From Candidatus Faecivivens stercoravium (GTDB taxonomy: Bacteria; Bacillota; Clostridia; Oscillospirales; Ruminococcaceae), in assembly GCA_018712425.1 (NCBI GenBank), contig DVHA01000007.1:1-5348 (forward strand): a stretch of 5,348 bases of DNA, given 5' to 3'. Numbering within the stretch: the first letter of the stretch is position 1; the number at the start of each line of letters is the position of its first letter. Of the stretch, positions 1 to 5,248 are shown piece after piece. Position numbers and translations under genes: made by a program. A model generated the notes under the pieces. That model was given only the letters and a program-made list of their open reading frames with translations. It ran no database searches and was not told where the DNA came from.

Positions 1-321
1 CCCGCCCGCAGCGGCTGCCCCGGCCGCCGAATCGCCCGATTCCTCGAGGATCGGGATATCGAGATGGACCGCCCCCGGAATCTCCGGGTCCGGGGCGCCC
101 GCCTTCTCAAAAGAGGTCCGGAAATCAACCACATATTTCACCTGATACCGGATAAGCCGCTGCAAATCTTCCGCGGAGGCCCCGCCGAGGGCGCCGGTGC
201 GGAGCAGCCGTTCCCCCTTAACCTTCCGTCCCCCGGCAGCCGGATACCCGGCAACCCGGCGGGCGTTGGCGACGCCGGTAAGCCCGAGGCTCACCGCTTC
301 CATTTCCGTTTTTCTGTCCAT
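1..321 (-). CDS. Tyrosine/serine phosphatase family protein, N-terminal part (3' end beyond window)
   Basis: This frame was read by hand and stays open for 107 codons to the window edge, so the gene is cut at its 3' end. The N-terminus has the layout of the tyrosine/serine phosphatase family (Pfam Y_phosphatase3 type). A 'GVANARRVAGYPAAGGRKVKGE' stretch around residues 16-37 matches the family's 'G..N.RDLGGYp..dGr.v..G' block. 'RLLRTGAL' (38-45) and 'YVVDFRTSFE' (63-72) follow, then 'DPEIPGAVHLDIPI' (78-91). The catalytic CX5R loop would lie beyond the edge, so activity cannot be judged. The usual RDLGG is degenerate here (RRVAG), and residues 95-107 form an Ala/Gly-rich run that is unusual for the family. 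The start at 321 is chosen because a GAGGAG lies a suitable distance upstream; an ATG six codons later is less likely. It begins 21 nt after the acetyltransferase stop with no promoter or terminator between, so the two are probably co-transcribed. Confidence 0.72.
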   Translation of the reverse strand, partial: MDRKTEMEAVSLGLTGVANARRVAGYPAAGGRKVKGERLLRTGALGGASAEDLQRLIRYQVKYVVDFRTSFEKAGAPDPEIPGAVHLDIPILEESGDSAAGAAAAGG

Positions 322-342
322 CTTTTCCGTCTCCTCTCTGCC

Positions 343-948
343 TTACCGGGCCTTTCCGCCCAGATCTTCGGTAAAATGGGGATACTTCTCCCAATACCCC
401 CGGTAAATCCGGCCTTCTTCCCCGTCGAGGTTTAACTGGTACATCCGGAAGTCCACCGGGATATCCTTCGGCTGCCACTGTTCCCGGTAGGTGTAGCAGT
501 AGCGCATCGAGAGTTTTTCCATCACCCTTCCGCTCCGGGGGTTTAAAAGGTCGTGGGTGGCGGTGATATAGGGCATCCCGTCCGCCTTCAGCCGGGCGAT
601 GACCGCCGCCCCCGCCTCGGCCGCGTATCCCTGCCCCCAGAAAGCCTTCCGGAAGCCGTATCCGAAGTCGTGGGGTTCATCCGTATCCACACCGATATAG
701 CCGATGGGGATATTGTCCTCCCGCCGGCAGACGGCGTAGGCGTACCCGGACGGCCGCTCATAAACCGCCAGGTACCGTTCCTCCAGGAACCGACGGGCGT
801 CGGCCATCGTCTCCGCCGGGAACCAGGGGAGGAACCGGTTGGCCTCCCGGTCGCTGTAAATGTCGAAGACCGCCGGCAGGTCCTCCGGCGCAAACCGGCG
901 CAGGATCAGCCGCGGGGTCAGGAGGGTGGGGGTATTTTCCAGAAGCAT
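343..948 (-). CDS. GNAT family N-acetyltransferase, RimJ/RimL type
   Basis: This is a 201-residue cytoplasmic acetyltransferase predicted to move an acetyl group from acetyl-CoA to an amine; the substrate is not readable from sequence. It opens with the typical 'TPRLILRRF' strand (residues 11-19). It carries the acetyl-CoA pyrophosphate-binding motif 'GFRKAFWGQGYAAEA' at about 98-112, matching the family's W-G-Q/R-G-Y/I-A pattern. 'NPRSGRVMEKLSMRY' (136-150) corresponds to the conserved 'N..S..v.eKlGf' segment, with Ser147 where Gly is usual. Length fits the RimJ/RimL (Acetyltransf_3) group. The frame could start at a GTG at 957, but that codon overlaps the GAGGAG. The ATG at 948 sits 8 nt after it and is the better start. 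A near-consensus promoter lies just upstream, and a phosphatase-like gene follows after 21 nt, probably in the same operon. Confidence 0.9.
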   Translation of the reverse strand: MLLENTPTLLTPRLILRRFAPEDLPAVFDIYSDREANRFLPWFPAETMADARRFLEERYLAVYERPSGYAYAVCRREDNIPIGYIGVDTDEPHDFGYGFRKAFWGQGYAAEAGAAVIARLKADGMPYITATHDLLNPRSGRVMEKLSMRYCYTYREQWQPKDIPVDFRMYQLNLDGEEGRIYRGYWEKYPHFTEDLGGKAR

Positions 949-985
949 GATGTTCACTCCTCAAATGCGATATGAAACTGCTTCC

Positions 986-1014
986 AGTATACCCTCCCTG
1001 CCCCCGCCTGTCAA
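986..1014 (-). promoter_or_regulatory. Near-consensus sigma-A promoter for the acetyltransferase operon
   Basis: On the minus strand TTGACA (1009-1014, a perfect -35) is followed by a 17-nt spacer and TATACT (986-991, 5 of 6 to TATAAT). Transcription would start near 979, giving a leader of about 30 nt before the ATG at 948. The -35 lies only six nucleotides past the terminator of the preceding flavodoxin gene. I see no operator-like repeat around it, so expression is likely constitutive (inference). Confidence 0.82.
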
Positions 1015-1020
1015 CCAGCA

Positions 1021-1056
1021 GAAAAGCCCTCCCCACTCAAACGGGAAGGGCTTTTC
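1021..1056 (-). terminator. Intrinsic terminator after the flavodoxin gene
   Basis: An inverted repeat pairs GAAAAGCCCT (1021-1030) with AGGGCTTTTC (1047-1056), a 10-bp stem. Additional C/G pairing is possible inside it around a loop of about 7-10 nt. Read on the minus strand, the GC-rich upper stem is followed by a short T run within the lower stem (CTTTTC). It lies 57 nt past the flavodoxin stop. The arms are near-symmetric in A/T content, so some bidirectional activity is possible, but no gene on the plus strand needs it. Confidence 0.78.
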
Positions 1057-1113
1057 CTCCGAAAATCAAAGAGGAGTATAGAAGTGGTCTGTTATGAAAG
1101 GATGGATGCCTGA

Positions 1114-1539
1114 TTATTCGGCCAGCGCCTTGCCCAGGGCCTCGCAGTTTGCGGCCGCGTCGGCGTCGGGGGCGTCGTTGCAGATCACGCTCTCGCAGGC
1201 GAGGACCGCGCCGTCGCCTTTGCAGGTCTCTTCCCAGTTCCGCATCCACTCGCCGTCCCCCCAGCCGTAGGAGCCGAACAGGGCGATCTTCCTGCCCTTT
1301 AAATCCCCTTCGCAGGCCTGGAACATCGGCTCAAACTCCGATTCCTCCAGCTGTTCGGTCCCCATCGACGGGCAGCCGAATGCGGCCGCGTCGTAATCCC
1401 CGAGGGTCGAAGGGTCAAACTCGGCGGCGGTGAAGAGGGAAACCTCCGCGCCGGCGGCCTCAGCGCCGTGGACAACCGCTTCCGCCATCGCCTGGGTGTT
1501 GCCGGTGCCGCTCCAATAGATAACCGCTACTTTTGCCAT
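1114..1539 (-). CDS. Short-chain clostridial-type FMN flavodoxin
   Basis: This is a 141-residue soluble electron carrier that binds FMN and can replace ferredoxin. The phosphate-binding loop 'SGTGNT' lies at residues 10-15. The loop 'PSMGTEQLEESEFEP' (57-71) places Met59-Gly60 against the flavin, as Met56-Gly57 does in the Clostridium MP/beijerinckii proteins. 'FGSYGWGDGEWM' (88-99) supplies the Trp that stacks on the isoalloxazine and the 90s-loop acidic residues. The length is close to the 138 residues of clostridial flavodoxin and lacks the insertion of long-chain forms. The start at 1539 is preferred because it puts the first beta strand (AKVAVIYWS) at the N-terminus and has AGGAA 5 nt upstream. 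The same frame extends to a TTG at 1566, but that would add nine residues unlike the family. It appears to be a single-gene transcript with its own promoter and terminator. The redox partner is unknown. Confidence 0.93.
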   Translation of the reverse strand: MAKVAVIYWSGTGNTQAMAEAVVHGAEAAGAEVSLFTAAEFDPSTLGDYDAAAFGCPSMGTEQLEESEFEPMFQACEGDLKGRKIALFGSYGWGDGEWMRNWEETCKGDGAVLACESVICNDAPDADAAANCEALGKALAE

Positions 1540-1577
1540 CTGTATTCCTGCCTTTCTGGTCATCAATCATTTTACCC

Positions 1578-1610
1578 GGGAGTTAGCCTCCCCTAACAAT
1601 GATCATTATA
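1578..1610 (-). promoter_or_regulatory. Flavodoxin promoter with candidate operator (DtxR/IdeR-like box)
   Basis: On the minus strand a perfect TATAAT (1605-1610) lies 65 nt before the flavodoxin ATG. The -35 at the right distance is poor (TGGAGG at 1628-1633). A perfect 10-bp palindrome AATGATCATT (1598-1607) overlaps the -10. Directly downstream, the 19-mer at 1578-1596 reads TTAGGGGAGGCTAACTCCC. By my alignment it matches 13 of 19 positions of the known DtxR/IdeR box TTAGGTTAGSCTAACCTAA. It also contains the inverted repeat GTTAG-N6-CTAAC (1582-1597). The -10 call is fairly safe; the operator reading is inference. Confidence 0.45.
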
Positions 1611-1684
1611 CCGGATTTGCCCGCTCCCCTCCACTCTTTGGAGCCCATTTTCAATCCGGCGGGCCCACTTTCCGCGCCGCAGGC

Positions 1685-1726
1685 AAAAAAATCCCCGCCG
1701 CTCCCGGGGAAACCGGAAGCGGCGGG
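1685..1726 (-). terminator. Strong intrinsic terminator downstream of the beta-glucuronidase region
   Basis: CCCGCCGCT (1694-1702) pairs with AGCGGCGGG (1718-1726). CCGG (1704-1707) and CCGG (1713-1716) extend the stem past one mismatch, leaving a GGAAA loop. On the minus strand the hairpin is followed by seven T residues (complement of 1685-1691), the classical form. The plus-strand exit has no T run, so the terminator acts on minus-strand transcription. It lies about 280 nt past the beta-glucuronidase stop, so either that mRNA has a long structured 3' UTR or a separate short transcript ends here. Confidence 0.85.
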
Positions 1727-1773
1727 AAAATACGGCAATCAATTTTTGTCTTTTGGGCATTGAATGTTTATTT

Positions 1774-1931
1774 CGCTGCCCTTATGGCAGCGACCAAGGG
1801 TTCCCCTTGGATGGGACCAAAGGCTCTGCCTTTGGAAACCGCCAGGACCCTCGCGGGCCCTGGACCCGCAGTTCGACGCGATGTGGGATGCCCGTCCCTA
1901 CCGCGTGAGACCGGCCGTGGGAGGCCGGTCT
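1774..1931. repeat. Cluster of six consecutive short hairpins, candidate dispersed intergenic repeat or structured RNA
   Basis: Six inverted repeats lie almost end to end. (1) CGCTGCC/GGCAGCG, 1774-1792. (2) CCAAGGG/CCCTTGG, 1794-1810. (3) CCAAAGGC/GCCTTTGG, 1817-1835. (4) CCAGGACCC/GGGCCCTGG with one mismatch, 1842-1863. (5) ACGCG/CGCGT enclosing GGGA/TCCC, 1876-1906. (6) AGACCGGCC/GGCCGGTCT, 1908-1931. Loops are 3-6 nt for most of them and gaps are 1-12 nt. The CCAAAGG-type elements resemble intergenic repeats I recall from gut Oscillospiraceae genomes, but I could not check this. No flanking target-site duplication or transposase is visible. It sits between the glucuronidase stop and a terminator, so it would be transcribed at least as a 3' UTR. 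Confidence 0.6.
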
Positions 1932-1955
1932 TCGGACATTCGTTGGTCGCCCGGT

Positions 1956-1983
1956 ATTTTAAAAACTACCATCCATAAAACAA
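1956..1983 (-). promoter_or_regulatory. Weak promoter-like element upstream of the hairpin cluster
   Basis: On the minus strand TTGTTT (1978-1983) and TAAAAT (1956-1961) are separated by 16 nt, which fits a weak sigma-A promoter (3 of 6 and 5 of 6). A start near 1949 would give a transcript of about 260 nt running through all six hairpins to the terminator at 1685-1726. The stretch is AT-rich, so a chance match is quite possible. Confidence 0.2.
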
Positions 1984-2003
1984 AAACGCCTTACTGAACG
2001 CTC

Positions 2004-3791
2004 TTACTTCTTATAGTCAAAGTCCGGGATAGCGAGCCAGCGCCGGCGCATAAAGTGCGCCGCCATCTTCGGCTTGCGGTCGCGGGTGAAGAGGCCCTTC
2101 TTGTTGCCCTGGACCCGGACAACCCCCTGGGAGGTGGCGAAATCGGCGAAGTTCCAGACCTGTTCGCCCTGGACCGCCGGGAAGTCGTCAAACACCCGGG
2201 TGTTCATCTCGTAATAGTCGACCTGGAACTCCTCGGTGAACATGACCGGCGTCGCGTCGTGCAAACCGGCGACGGTATCGGCGCCGAACTCGGTGAAGAC
2301 AATCGGCTTGCCGTAAGCGGCCCACTTTTCCAGCTCTGCCCGGAGCTCTTTTTCCGCCGATTCCAGGTCACCGCTGCAATAATACCAGCCGTAGTAGCGG
2401 TTGAGGCAGATGACGTCGGGCAGTTTGAGGCTCACTTCCATCTCCGCGTCGGTCAGCATCTGGCAGTTGACCAGCGTGCAGGGGCGGTGCTGGGGGTCCA
2501 GCTCCCGCATCAGGGCAAAGAGGGGGGCAAAGTATTCCCACGCCCCTTCGCCGTTGGAGTCCGGCTCATTGGCGATGCTCCACATGACGACGCAGGCGAA
2601 ATTCTTATCCCGGGCGGCCAGTTCGCGGAGGACATCCTGATGATGTTCGCCGGTCCTGATGCCGGTCTCGGGGGCGAAGGTCGCGCCGGGGGTCGCGCCG
2701 AAGAAGCCGCCGCCCATCCGGAGGTTCAAGCCGACCGCCGGGCACTCGTCGATGACGACGATCCCCTCCCGGTCGCAGAGCCGCATCATCTCTTCCGAAT
2801 AGGGGTAATGGCTGGTGCGGAAGGAGTTGGCGCCCTGCCACTTGAGGAGGGCGAGGTCCTTGACGTTCATCGCCTCGTTGAAGCCGCGGCCGTTCGGATA
2901 GGTGTCCTCATGCTTGCCGTAGCCTTTGAAATAGAAGGGGCGCTCGTTGATGAGGAACCGGGTCCCGTCCACCCGGACCGTCCGGATGCCGTAGGGGAGG
3001 ATATACTCGTCCATCCCGAAGTAGGCCCGCACCTCGTAGAGGTAAGCGTCCATCGGCTGCCAGAGGCGGACCTTTTCGATGGTCACATCGCCGGTTTTCC
3101 CCTCACCCTGGCCGACCAGGCTGCCCGCCTCGTCATAGACGGCGATCCGGCCTTCCCCTTCGCCCAGCGCGGTGATGGCGTAGTGGAGGACCGCGGAACC
3201 GGACTCAAAGTCGACGTCGGCAGTGACGGTAAGGTCGGCGATGAAGTCCTGGGGGGTGGTGTAGAGCTTGACCGGGCGGTTGATGCCGGCGTAGTTGAAG
3301 AAGTCGAAGTTGGTGGCATTGACCTTTTCGCCGGCGGGGGTCACCTTCTGTTCGCCGACCGGGAGGGTCGAATGGTCGATCCGGTTGTCGACGGCGATGG
3401 TGAGGAGGTTGTCCCCTTCCTTCGCAAAACCGCTCACCTCCGCCTCAAAGGGGAGGAAGCCGCCCCTGTGGGCCATAACCAGGGAGCCGTTTAAATAGAC
3501 CTTCGCGTGGTGGGTGACGGCGCCGCAGCGGAGCACCAGCCGCTCTTCCAGCATCGTCCGCGCCAGCCGGACGGTCGTCTGGTAGTAGACAACGCCGTGA
3601 TAGTCCCGCAGCTTTGCGCAGGCTTTCATGTCGTTGTAGGAGGCGGGGACCGCCATCGTCATCGGCTGGGGCAGCGGCTTCCCGGCCCAGCCTTCCCGTT
3701 CGCCCTGCCCCTCTTCGTCCTCCATCCGGAACGCCCAGATGCCGCTGAGGTCAAAGAGCATGCGCGATTTGGTCATTACAGGGTACAGCAT
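2004..3791 (-). CDS. uidA: Beta-glucuronidase, glycoside hydrolase family 2
   Basis: This enzyme hydrolyses beta-D-glucuronides to glucuronate and the aglycone. At 595 residues it can be followed along nearly the whole of E. coli UidA (603). Three domains are expected: the N-terminal sugar-binding jelly roll (about 10-180), an Ig-like domain (about 183-273), and the TIM barrel (about 275-588). Glu409 in 'SIANEP' is the acid/base and Glu501 in 'FTEFG' the nucleophile. 'GNKKG' (562-566) gives Asn563 and Lys565, the NxK pair that binds the glucuronate carboxylate. 'DFFNYAGI' keeps Asp163, and 'LNRYYGWY' (463-470) is intact. The loop between 'AVGLNL' and 'ARDKN' is within about two residues of the E. 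coli loop 1, placing it with loop-1 gut enzymes. No signal peptide is present, so it should be cytoplasmic. The ATG at 3791 has AAAGGAG 8 nt upstream and aligns with the E. coli start. It follows an AraC regulator by 118 nt; no transporter or uronate-catabolism gene is visible in the window. Confidence 0.96.
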   Translation of the reverse strand: MLYPVMTKSRMLFDLSGIWAFRMEDEEGQGEREGWAGKPLPQPMTMAVPASYNDMKACAKLRDYHGVVYYQTTVRLARTMLEERLVLRCGAVTHHAKVYLNGSLVMAHRGGFLPFEAEVSGFAKEGDNLLTIAVDNRIDHSTLPVGEQKVTPAGEKVNATNFDFFNYAGINRPVKLYTTPQDFIADLTVTADVDFESGSAVLHYAITALGEGEGRIAVYDEAGSLVGQGEGKTGDVTIEKVRLWQPMDAYLYEVRAYFGMDEYILPYGIRTVRVDGTRFLINERPFYFKGYGKHEDTYPNGRGFNEAMNVKDLALLKWQGANSFRTSHYPYSEEMMRLCDREGIVVIDECPAVGLNLRMGGGFFGATPGATFAPETGIRTGEHHQDVLRELAARDKNFACVVMWSIANEPDSNGEGAWEYFAPLFALMRELDPQHRPCTLVNCQMLTDAEMEVSLKLPDVICLNRYYGWYYCSGDLESAEKELRAELEKWAAYGKPIVFTEFGADTVAGLHDATPVMFTEEFQVDYYEMNTRVFDDFPAVQGEQVWNFADFATSQGVVRVQGNKKGLFTRDRKPKMAAHFMRRRWLAIPDFDYKK

Positions 3792-3822
3792 GGAAAAAAC
3801 TCCTTTCGGTGTTGGATTTTAG

Positions 3823-3836
3823 CCGGTTTTCACCGG
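3823..3836 (-). promoter_or_regulatory. Short inverted repeat in the beta-glucuronidase leader
   Basis: CCGGT (3823-3827) and ACCGG (3832-3836) flank a 4-nt spacer within the predicted leader of the mRNA, about 30 nt before the start codon. It could be a small RNA hairpin or part of an operator. The 5-bp arms are short enough to occur by chance in this GC-rich sequence. Confidence 0.2.
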
Positions 3837-3859
3837 ACGAACCTCTCGTTTCTGGTTCT

Positions 3860-3868
3860 ATTGTAGCA
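3860..3868 (-). promoter_or_regulatory. Extended -10 promoter for beta-glucuronidase
   Basis: On the minus strand TGC followed by TACAAT (the hexamer at 3860-3865) forms an extended -10 element, 5 of 6 to TATAAT. The hexamer 17 nt upstream (3883-3888, TATTCT) is a poor -35. A start near 3853 would give a leader of about 60 nt. A good -10 with a weak -35 is the usual form of an activator-dependent promoter, which fits the AraC-family gene next door (inference). Confidence 0.6.
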
Positions 3869-3888
3869 CGGAAAGCCCGGGGAGAATA

Positions 3889-3903
3889 GGACTTTTTTTG
3901 GAC
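3889..3903 (-). promoter_or_regulatory. Direct repeat just upstream of the glucuronidase -35, possible AraC-type activator site
   Basis: GTCC occurs twice on the minus strand with an 11-bp period (complements of 3900-3903 and 3889-3892), separated by seven A residues. AraC-family proteins use two helix-turn-helix motifs contacting successive major grooves, and activator sites often abut the -35. The repeat unit is only 4 nt, so this is a weak suggestion. Confidence 0.2.
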
Positions 3904-3909
3904 AAAATA

Positions 3910-5157
3910 TCACGATTTTCCTCCGCCGTTTTTCTCCTGCCGCAGCCGGGCGCGGTATTCCCCCGGCGTCATCCCGGTCTCCCGCTTGAACAGCCGGATA
4001 AAATAGCTGACGTCCAGAATCCCGACCTGTTCCGCCACCTGGGAGGCGGAAAGGTCCTCCCGCTCCAGCAGCTCCTTCGCCCGCCCGATCCGCTTCAGCC
4101 GCAGCCAGCGGCTGAGGGTCATCCCCACCTCGGCCTTAAACCGGGTCGCGAGGTAGCTTTCGCTGACCCCGGCCCGCAGGGCCAGCGTCCGGGGGGAGGC
4201 GTCCCCGTCCAGGTGGAGCAGACCGTCCCCCATCACCCCCTGGATGAGCGGCGAATACCCCCTGGCCTCCGCCTCCCGGACCAGACGGCAGTAGGCGGAC
4301 ACCATCTCGGCCCGGAGGGCGCCGAGTTCCCGCAGGCTGATGCAGCCTTCAATCCGCCGGGAGTACTCCCTGGAGATCTCGTCGATAAAAGCCGGGTGGA
4401 TACCCGCCCGCTCGATATTTTTCCGCAGGAGGGTGTTGAGGATAATCAGGAGGTTCTGCCGCCCCCGCAGCGAGTCAAACCGCCCGGGGAGCTGGTAGCG
4501 GGCCAGTTCCCGCATTGCCGCCATCGCCTTTTCGGTATCGCCGGTGAGGACCTCGTCCAGCCAGGCGTTTTCCGCCCGGTACCGCCGCTCGATCATCGAG
4601 GCGGCCATCGACTGCTCATACCGTTCCTGCCGCCTTTCCTCCGGGTTAACCGACGGCCGGGCGGCGGAAAGGCCGGAAGGCTCCTCCCAAGCCCGCAGCG
4701 GCAGCGGCTCCCCCTTCCCCAGCGGCGCCGCAATCCGCTGGAATGCCCGGATCAGCGCCCCTTCATCCGCCACCACCGGCAGGGTGCTCCGGTACTCAAA
4801 AAGGGAATCGACCCCCTCGCCGTCCGCTTCCGTACCCCCCAGTTTCCGCCAGAGGGCTTCGGCGGCGGCGCGGGTGTTGGGGCTGTCGAGGTAGGGGCCG
4901 AAGCTGAAAAGCCCCTCTTCCGCCTTTAGAAAGAGGAACCGGCAGCCGAACCGGTCGGCCAGATGATAAAGCAGCCCCCGCTCCAGCCCTTCCGCCACCG
5001 CCAGCAGGTACCCCTTTTCGTCAAACCCCGGTTCCATCCAGGCGCGGATCCCCCCGTCAAACTGCCCTTCCGGCTCCCCGCCGGGGGAGAGGCGGCAGAC
5101 GTTTAGGTTAAAGCTTCCGGCAAGCTGGACAAGGGTGTTCATCAGGTCAATCTGCAT
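3910..5157 (-). CDS. AraC-family transcriptional regulator
   Basis: This is a 415-residue cytoplasmic DNA-binding protein. The C-terminal AraC domain (about 321-406) has both helix-turn-helix units. The first is 'TLALRAGVSESYLATRFKAEVG' (324-345). The second is 'SQVAEQVGILDVSYFIRLFKRETGMTPGEYR' (372-402), which carries the family signature. Residues 1-160 form a putative sensor domain with 'LFSFGPYL' (83-90) that I cannot name. Residues about 175-300 look mostly helical, with 'IERRYRAENAWLDEVLTGDTEKAM' (189-212). There is no cupin-like AraC sensor motif, signal peptide or membrane segment. The ATG at 5157 has AAGGAGG 5 nt upstream. It lies upstream of, and in the same direction as, beta-glucuronidase. 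No terminator is visible between them, so read-through is possible. The glucuronidase gene is the obvious candidate target, though this is position-based inference. I find no clear promoter in the short gap after the preceding terminator. Confidence 0.92.
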   Translation of the reverse strand: MQIDLMNTLVQLAGSFNLNVCRLSPGGEPEGQFDGGIRAWMEPGFDEKGYLLAVAEGLERGLLYHLADRFGCRFLFLKAEEGLFSFGPYLDSPNTRAAAEALWRKLGGTEADGEGVDSLFEYRSTLPVVADEGALIRAFQRIAAPLGKGEPLPLRAWEEPSGLSAARPSVNPEERRQERYEQSMAASMIERRYRAENAWLDEVLTGDTEKAMAAMRELARYQLPGRFDSLRGRQNLLIILNTLLRKNIERAGIHPAFIDEISREYSRRIEGCISLRELGALRAEMVSAYCRLVREAEARGYSPLIQGVMGDGLLHLDGDASPRTLALRAGVSESYLATRFKAEVGMTLSRWLRLKRIGRAKELLEREDLSASQVAEQVGILDVSYFIRLFKRETGMTPGEYRARLRQEKNGGGKS

Positions 5158-5196
5158 GGCGGCCTCCTTTTTCGCGGGACAGGGCAGACGCGGGTG

Positions 5197-5230
5197 AAAA
5201 AATAACCGGCAGCGGTAAACTGCCGGTTAT
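5197..5230 (-). terminator. Intrinsic terminator after the gene at the right edge
   Basis: ATAACCGGCAG (5202-5212) pairs perfectly with CTGCCGGTTAT (5220-5230), an 11-bp stem with a 7-nt loop. On the minus strand it is followed by a run of six T residues (complement of 5197-5202). It begins 18 nt past the stop codon of the upstream gene and separates that gene from the AraC regulator. Confidence 0.9.
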
Positions 5231-5248
5231 CGGGATTAGACAGAAAGC

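Larger units (their letters stand above)
1540..2003. other. 464-nt non-coding stretch between flavodoxin and beta-glucuronidase
   Basis: No convincing gene lies here. From left to right it holds the flavodoxin leader and promoter (1540-1610), a stretch in which I see nothing specific (1611-1684), a minus-strand intrinsic terminator (1685-1726), an AT-rich spacer (1727-1770), a cluster of six hairpins (1774-1931), and an AT-rich piece beside the glucuronidase stop codon (about 1956-2003). Two overlapping plus-strand frames of 72 and 77 codons cross the hairpins. They have no ribosome binding site and their protein sequence follows from the inverted repeats, so I do not call them genes. Confidence 0.7.

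Noticed and set aside
949..957. GTG start that lengthens the acetyltransferase by three residues
   Set aside because: The GTG overlaps the GAGGAG ribosome binding site, while the ATG at 948 has ideal spacing from it.
1094..1250. Small plus-strand frame starting at an ATG at 1094, downstream of a GAGGAG at 1071-1076
   Set aside because: The spacing of about 17 nt is too long, and the frame runs antisense into the flavodoxin gene.
1540..1566. TTG/ATG starts that lengthen the flavodoxin by 8-9 residues
   Set aside because: The extension precedes the conserved first beta strand of the fold, and AGGAA is correctly spaced only for the ATG at 1539.
1611..1659. CCGGAT ... ATCCGG inverted repeat upstream of flavodoxin
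   Set aside because: The arms are only 6 nt and lie 37 nt apart; this is expected by chance in GC-rich DNA.
1760..1997. Two overlapping plus-strand frames of 72 and 77 codons
   Set aside because: They cross the hairpin cluster, have no ribosome binding site, and overlap each other in different frames. Their sequence is explained by the inverted repeats.
2055..3494. Plus-strand open frame of 479 codons
   Set aside because: It lies entirely antisense to beta-glucuronidase, whose protein is clearly recognisable. High GC suppresses stop codons on the opposite strand, the product resembles no family I know, and no ribosome binding site is evident.
3837..3849. ACGA-N5-TCGT inverted repeat in the glucuronidase leader
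   Set aside because: Four-base arms are too short to distinguish from chance.
3898..4929. Plus-strand open frame of 343 codons
   Set aside because: It is antisense to the AraC regulator and rich in Pro, Gly and Arg, as expected for a shadow of GC-rich coding sequence.
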